Shown here: positions 60,296 to 64,000 of the stretch, piece after piece
How the letters are laid out: the number at the start of each line of letters is the position of its first letter
How positions within the stretch are numbered: position 1 is the first letter of the stretch
Assembly: GCF_007830355.1 (NCBI RefSeq)
Contig: NZ_VLKO01000002.1
Span: 124,001-188,000 of the forward strand
Direction: 5' to 3'
DNA from: Flavobacterium tiangeerense
GTDB lineage: Bacteria; Bacteroidota; Bacteroidia; Flavobacteriales; Flavobacteriaceae
DNA: 64,000 nt
The notes under the pieces: generated by a model
Seen by the model: only the letters and a program-made list of their open reading frames with translations
Told to the model about the DNA's origin: nothing
The model's database searches: none
Position numbers and translations under genes: made by a program

Positions 60296-61291
60296 TTAGT
60301 TTATGGCTGGACAATTACATGAATATTTAGCTGGCTTACAAAATAAATCAATCCCTAAGGTAATTTGATGGTAACCACCGTTATCAAACTGCACGGCTCC
60401 CGAAAGTTGAGAATAGGTATATGCAAACATAAACTTATTAACATTCAACCCCACAATTGGGGTAATATATTGTAATTTTTGGGTTCCAATGACACCGTTA
60501 TCATTGAACTGTGCTCCTTCTAAACTACGTCTGTACGAAAGACCACCCCACAAACGTCCAAAATCAATGTTTTTATAAACTTTCAAATTTAAATCTATTG
60601 CTTTTTCATTTGTAGCTTCTACTTGTTGATACAAAACAGATGGTTCCCAAAGCAATCCTTTTGGATTACCAAAATTATAGCCTGCACTAATCATATATTT
60701 TCTTAGATTGTCACTTTCGTAATCACTATAAATTGCTCTTTTAGATTCGATGGCGTTCTTTACAGTAGCATGAGCATAAAAATCAAGATAATTATAAGAT
60801 AAACCAATATCGGTATTAAAATATGCCTCTTTAAGGATCACAGTTCCATCTACAGAGGGATCACTTTGTCCTGGCTCTAAAAAAGAGGTTTGGTCTAGTT
60901 GACTTTGAATAAAACCCGCACTCATACCAAAAGACAGTTGATTAAGATCTACTTCATCTCTAGAAAACATCAAATGATAAGCATAAGTAAGTTTCACACC
61001 CTTTTGAGAATGAAATCCATTTTTATCATTAAAAACAATAATACCTGCACCAGCATTATCACTTATTCTACCATTAAAACTGAGTGTTTGTAAAGCAGGA
61101 GCATCTTCCTGATCAAACCATTGTTTACGAGCAGTAAGTCTTATTTTTGAACAATTTGCGGCACCTGCCATAGAAGGATGAAGAAGGTAATAATTATCAG
61201 ATAGATAATCGGAATAAACAGGAATTCCCTCTTGAGCAAAAGAATATTGGCAAAAGAAAAAAACAAGTAAAACAGTAAGTTTTTGATACAT
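60296..61291 (-). CDS. PorP/SprF family type IX secretion membrane protein
   Basis: A 331-residue outer-membrane protein with a signal peptide ('MYQKLTVLLVFFFCQYSFAQ') and the family opening 'PVYSDYLSDNYYLLHPSMAGAANCSKIRLTARKQW'. Strands include 'GAGIIVFNDKNGFHSQKGVKLTYAYHL' and 'YTYSQLSGAVQFDNGGYHQITLGI'. PorP/SprF proteins help type IX secretion or anchor surface adhesins, often beside SprB-like genes; none is present here, so this is an isolated copy. Confidence 0.9.
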   Translation of the reverse strand: MYQKLTVLLVFFFCQYSFAQEGIPVYSDYLSDNYYLLHPSMAGAANCSKIRLTARKQWFDQEDAPALQTLSFNGRISDNAGAGIIVFNDKNGFHSQKGVKLTYAYHLMFSRDEVDLNQLSFGMSAGFIQSQLDQTSFLEPGQSDPSVDGTVILKEAYFNTDIGLSYNYLDFYAHATVKNAIESKRAIYSDYESDNLRKYMISAGYNFGNPKGLLWEPSVLYQQVEATNEKAIDLNLKVYKNIDFGRLWGGLSYRRSLEGAQFNDNGVIGTQKLQYITPIVGLNVNKFMFAYTYSQLSGAVQFDNGGYHQITLGIDLFCKPAKYSCNCPAIN

Positions 61292-61454
61292 CGAAAATAA
61301 TTTAATTCACCAAATGAATTCACTGGCTATAATTGCGTAAAATCAAATCTTGAAACCATAAACTAGACAACAAAAGTTAATTTCTTCTTTAAAAAATCAA
61401 ATATAGGTATTCATAGAAAATAACTTTAGTAAATTTGTAAAAATTTCAAAAATC

Positions 61455-62354
61455 ATGAGCAAAATCACCATAAAAGAAACGCAAAACCCAACTATACTAA
61501 AATTTGAGTTTGAAGATTTTATAACACAAAATGAAAATTTTGAGTTTAAGAATATTGACGAAGCTAAAGATTCGCCATTGGCTCAAAAATTATTTTATTT
61601 ACCCTTTGTAAAAACCGTATATATCTCCGGTAATTTTATTGCAATCGAAAGATTTAGCATTGTAGAATGGGATGATGTCAAGGACGCAGTAGCAGAGCAG
61701 ATTGAACAATTTATAATAGACGGAGGCGTAATTGTAACTAAAAGTGAAACTACTACAAAAAAGCAACCTGTTAATGTTTATGGAGAAACTACTCCAAATC
61801 CAGCTGCATTAAAATTTGTAGTTAGTAAAATGTTGACCAAAAATGCTGTAGAATTTAAAAATATAGATCAAACTAGTGCTTCACCTTTAGCAAAGGAATT
61901 ATTTAAATTTCCTTACGTAAAAGAGATTTTTATTGATGAAAATTATATTTCAATTACAAAATATGATATCAATGAATGGCAAGAAATCACATTAGAACTG
62001 AGAAGTTTTATCAAACAATATATTGAAAACGGGGGTATTGTACTAGATGAAAGCTACATTGCAAGCACTACTGAAACAGAAACTATCAAGGCGCAAGAGT
62101 TTGATAATTTAGACACCACGTCGCAACAAATTATAAATATTTTAGAAGAATATGTAAAACCAGCTGTTCAGGCTGATGGAGGTAATATAGCTTTTGACTC
62201 GTACAATGAGGAGGAAAAACTGGTAAAAGTTATTTTACAAGGAGCTTGTAGTGGTTGTCCATCATCAACTTTTACTTTAAAAAGCGGTATCGAAAACATG
62301 TTAAAAAGCATGCTAAATGACGAAAGTATCAAAGTAGAAGCCGTTAATGCATAA
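61455..62354 (+). CDS. NifU family iron-sulfur scaffold protein with two Nfu N-domains
   Basis: A 299-residue protein. Two tandem Nfu_N-like domains are visible at residues ~5-95 and ~108-200 ('LAQKLFYLPFVKTVYISGNFIAIERF' and 'LAKELFKFPYVKEIFIDENYISITKY'). The C-terminal NifU domain carries the Fe-S ligands in 'GACSGCPSSTFTLKSGIENML' near residue 270. Nfu proteins carry 4Fe-4S clusters to target enzymes. A TAAATTTG box lies at 61430-61437, 18 bases before the ATG. Confidence 0.93.
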   Translation: MSKITIKETQNPTILKFEFEDFITQNENFEFKNIDEAKDSPLAQKLFYLPFVKTVYISGNFIAIERFSIVEWDDVKDAVAEQIEQFIIDGGVIVTKSETTTKKQPVNVYGETTPNPAALKFVVSKMLTKNAVEFKNIDQTSASPLAKELFKFPYVKEIFIDENYISITKYDINEWQEITLELRSFIKQYIENGGIVLDESYIASTTETETIKAQEFDNLDTTSQQIINILEEYVKPAVQADGGNIAFDSYNEEEKLVKVILQGACSGCPSSTFTLKSGIENMLKSMLNDESIKVEAVNA

Positions 62355-62672
62355 GTACTTTTACTATGGTTTAGCATAGATTAAACCCTAGAGTATTATA
62401 AACTTTATTTATTTAAAAAAGCGTTTCTATCGAAGCGCTTTTTTGTGTTTTATATAGAATATAAAGTAGTGGCACGATTCAAATTCTCATTCCAATTAAA
62501 ATAAAAGGTCTGGTTATTCCCAAAATCAACATCCTACAAAATGAGTAAAATCAATACTTTTGACAAATAACATACATTTCACAACTGATTTTCAATAAAT
62601 TATTAATAATAGGTTAAACTATAATTGAAAAAAAATCACTAACATTGTAGGACTAATCAAATAAAAAATACC
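62355..62672. other. Intergenic region before the helical repeat gene
   Basis: It contains the NifU-gene terminator and an AT-rich stretch. No gene or strong promoter box is seen. Confidence 0.4.
62415..62446 (+). terminator. Intrinsic terminator after the NifU-like gene
   Basis: AAAGCGTTTC pairs with GAAGCGCTTT (one wobble) and is followed by T residues. Confidence 0.8.
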
Positions 62673-63191
62673 ATGGGACTAACCTCTTTTTTTAAAAATT
62701 TATTTGGCTCTGCCAAAGAAACCACGACTGAATTGGCCAATAAAGCCGAAGCAACACTAGAACAAGCAAAAGCAAATGCTGCACCTTACCTAGATAAAGC
62801 CGAAGATTTTATTGAAGACAAACTAGAGCAAGCCAAAGAAGCTGCAGCTCCTTACCTTGAAAAGGCAGAAAACTTTGCCGAAGAAACCATTGATAAAGTT
62901 AAAGTACACGCAGCACCTATTGTTGATAAAGCAGAAGAGTTTGCTGGACAAGCAAAAGAAAAAGTAGCTGAATTTGCTGATAAAGCCGAAGAAACTTTAG
63001 AAAACCTTACGGATACTGTAAAAGAAAAATTGAATCACACTAGCGATGCAATTGCTGACGGTACCGAAGATGCCAAAAAAGCGATTGAAAATACAACTGA
63101 GAAAACTGTAGCTTTAGCTGACGACGGAAAAGAAATTGCTAAAACAGAAATAAAAGAAGTTGTAAATAAAATCGAAGAAGACGCAGATTAA
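62673..63191 (+). CDS. Helical repeat protein (apolipoprotein/LEA-like)
   Basis: A 172-residue protein without a signal peptide; its N-terminus 'MGLTSFFKNLFGSAKE' looks like an amphipathic helix. Three repeats of about 22 residues share the pattern AAPYLDKAEDF, AAPYLEKAENF and AAPIVDKAEEF, and the rest is Ala/Glu/Lys helix. Similar sequences occur in YtxH-, LEA- and apolipoprotein-like stress proteins, but no specific family is certain. It may coat membranes or protect proteins. Confidence 0.7.
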   Translation: MGLTSFFKNLFGSAKETTTELANKAEATLEQAKANAAPYLDKAEDFIEDKLEQAKEAAAPYLEKAENFAEETIDKVKVHAAPIVDKAEEFAGQAKEKVAEFADKAEETLENLTDTVKEKLNHTSDAIADGTEDAKKAIENTTEKTVALADDGKEIAKTEIKEVVNKIEEDAD

Positions 63192-63214
63192 TTTAATAAA
63201 AAGTAAAATAATTG

Positions 63215-63222
63215 TATTTTTG
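63215..63222 (+). promoter_or_regulatory. Possible -7 promoter box upstream of mscS
   Basis: TATTTTTG matches TAnnTTTG. A terminator-like hairpin (63235-63266) lies between it and the ATG at 63273, so initiation here would make a hairpin-bearing leader. Confidence 0.35.
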
Positions 63223-63234
63223 ACCCACAAATCC

Positions 63235-63266
63235 AACCTTCTCGTATTGAGAAGGTTTTTTATTTT
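63235..63266 (+). terminator. Intrinsic terminator or leader hairpin
   Basis: AACCTTCTC pairs with GAGAAGGTT across a 5-base loop and is followed by T residues. It may end the helical-repeat gene transcript or act as an attenuator for the channel gene. Confidence 0.75.
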
Positions 63267-63272
63267 ACAAAT

Positions 63273-64000
63273 ATGAATCTAGACCCAAACCAAATCACTA
63301 GCTACGCCAATACTTTTGCGCAAGTATTAATTGATTATTCCCCAAAATTAATATCGGCATTTATTATCCTAATTGCTGGATTATACATCATCCGATTAAT
63401 CAATCGATTTATCAGGACCTTAATGGTCAAGAGAGACCTAGACCCCACTCTAACACGGTTTTTAGCTGATATTTTACTTTGGGTTTTACGAGTAATTTTG
63501 TTTGTATCGTTTATCTCTAAATTAGGGATTGAAACATCCTCTTTTGTTGCAATTTTAGGAGCCATGGGACTTGCCGTGGGACTGTCATTACAAGGATCTC
63601 TTTCAAATTTTGCAGGTGGAATGTTGATAATTCTATTCAAACCCTTTCGTGTCAATGACACAATAGAAGCACAAGGTGTAACAGGAACTGTAAGTGAAAT
63701 ACAAATTTTTGTTACCAAATTAATTACAGGTAACAATCAAACTATTTTTGTTCCTAACGGTGCCTTATCAAATGGAAATATCATTAACTATTCTATGGAA
63801 AAAATTAGAAGAGCTGACTTAACTATTGCAATATCCTATGACACCAATATTAAAATTGCGAAAGACATCATAACTAAAGTTTTGGAAAACAACCCTAAGG
63901 TTTTAAAAACACCAGAAGCCGAAGTTGCTGTCAAAATATTAACAGACAATGCAATTCAACTTGCTGTTAGACCATGGGCAACAAATGAGGATTTTGGAAA
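63273..64000 (+). CDS. MscS-type small-conductance mechanosensitive channel (5' part)
   Basis: The first 242 codons of a channel that runs off the window edge. Three membrane helices are visible (residues ~25-46, ~67-87 and ~93-115). The pore helix TM3 shows 'GAMGLAVGLSLQGSLSNFAGG' and the beta domain 'KPFRVNDTIEAQGVTGTVSEI' with 'IFVPNGALSNGNIINYS', matching MscS. It releases solutes on hypo-osmotic shock in the inner membrane. ATG 63273 gives a short cytosolic/periplasmic N-terminus typical of small MscS proteins. Confidence 0.93.
   Translation, partial: MNLDPNQITSYANTFAQVLIDYSPKLISAFIILIAGLYIIRLINRFIRTLMVKRDLDPTLTRFLADILLWVLRVILFVSFISKLGIETSSFVAILGAMGLAVGLSLQGSLSNFAGGMLIILFKPFRVNDTIEAQGVTGTVSEIQIFVTKLITGNNQTIFVPNGALSNGNIINYSMEKIRRADLTIAISYDTNIKIAKDIITKVLENNPKVLKTPEAEVAVKILTDNAIQLAVRPWATNEDFG

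Noticed and set aside
63335..63736. 133-codon ORF antisense to the MscS gene
   Set aside because: The plus-strand frame clearly encodes MscS motifs; the antisense frame has no recognisable features.
1..64000. CRISPR arrays, insertion sequences, rRNA genes or a replication origin
   Set aside because: No regularly spaced direct repeats of CRISPR type, no transposase-like ORF, no rRNA sequence and no dnaA-box cluster were recognised.

Overview
The window comes from a low-GC Bacteroidota chromosome, most likely Flavobacterium or a close relative. Supporting signs are the promoter form TTG-N(16-20)-TAnnTTTG, start codons with no Shine-Dalgarno sequence but A-rich leaders, a PorP/SprF type IX secretion protein, GLPGLI and DUF6089 proteins, an S46 peptidase, a folK-deoxynucleoside kinase fusion and LytTR/LytS two-component proteins. 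Everything is read from sequence and remembered family knowledge; no database search was run.

Layout. 1-4.5 kb: a PhyH-type dioxygenase, a small membrane protein, purT, an AraC regulator and DUF983/DUF6370 genes. 4.5-11.3 kb: a membrane-anchored unknown, fabD, a small lipoprotein, galE, a DegT aminotransferase and waaA, i.e. fatty-acid and surface-sugar functions. 11.3-19.5 kb: a LytTR/LytS pair, an S9 peptidase, an accessory patch with two 34-residue membrane miniproteins and a hypothetical gene, a GNAT, a 55-residue zinc-ribbon-like protein and a DPP11-like S46 peptidase. 19.6-31.3 kb: a repeat lipoprotein, a tRNA-Gly/tRNA-Leu unit, a GLPGLI/TonB-type pair, mutS, DUF1573, a SpoU methyltransferase, folK-dNK and sppA. 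31.4-39.3 kb: an AsmA-like protein, DUF2797, a GH3 protein, an orphan LuxR-type response regulator followed by a possible non-coding transcript, and serB. 39.4-42.2 kb: accessory genes bracketed by three copies of a ~60-bp terminator-bearing repeat, including a lipoprotein gene split by an in-frame amber codon. 42.2-46.3 kb: tig-clpP-clpX and tRNA-Glu. 46.6-49.4 kb: a metal-handling cluster (two HMA proteins, a TlpA-like thioredoxin, an outer-membrane protein and a Cys-rich protein). 49.4-64 kb: a holin-like protein, an esterase, pdxJ, CBS, nadK, DUF6089-uppS-bamA-skp-skp, murI, a gamma carbonic anhydrase, porP/sprF, a NifU-like protein, a helical repeat protein and the 5' part of an MscS channel.

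Most genes are ordinary housekeeping. The unexplained structure is non-coding: (i) three diverged copies of an intergenic element with a conserved GATRGNAGYGG block and a partly covarying stem, (ii) the three terminator repeats around the genes between serB and clpX, (iii) a miniprotein array apparently interrupted by a gene carrying an attC-like 130-bp inverted structure, and (iv) an 18-bp palindrome and an orphan promoter-terminator unit on either side of the LuxR-type regulator gene.
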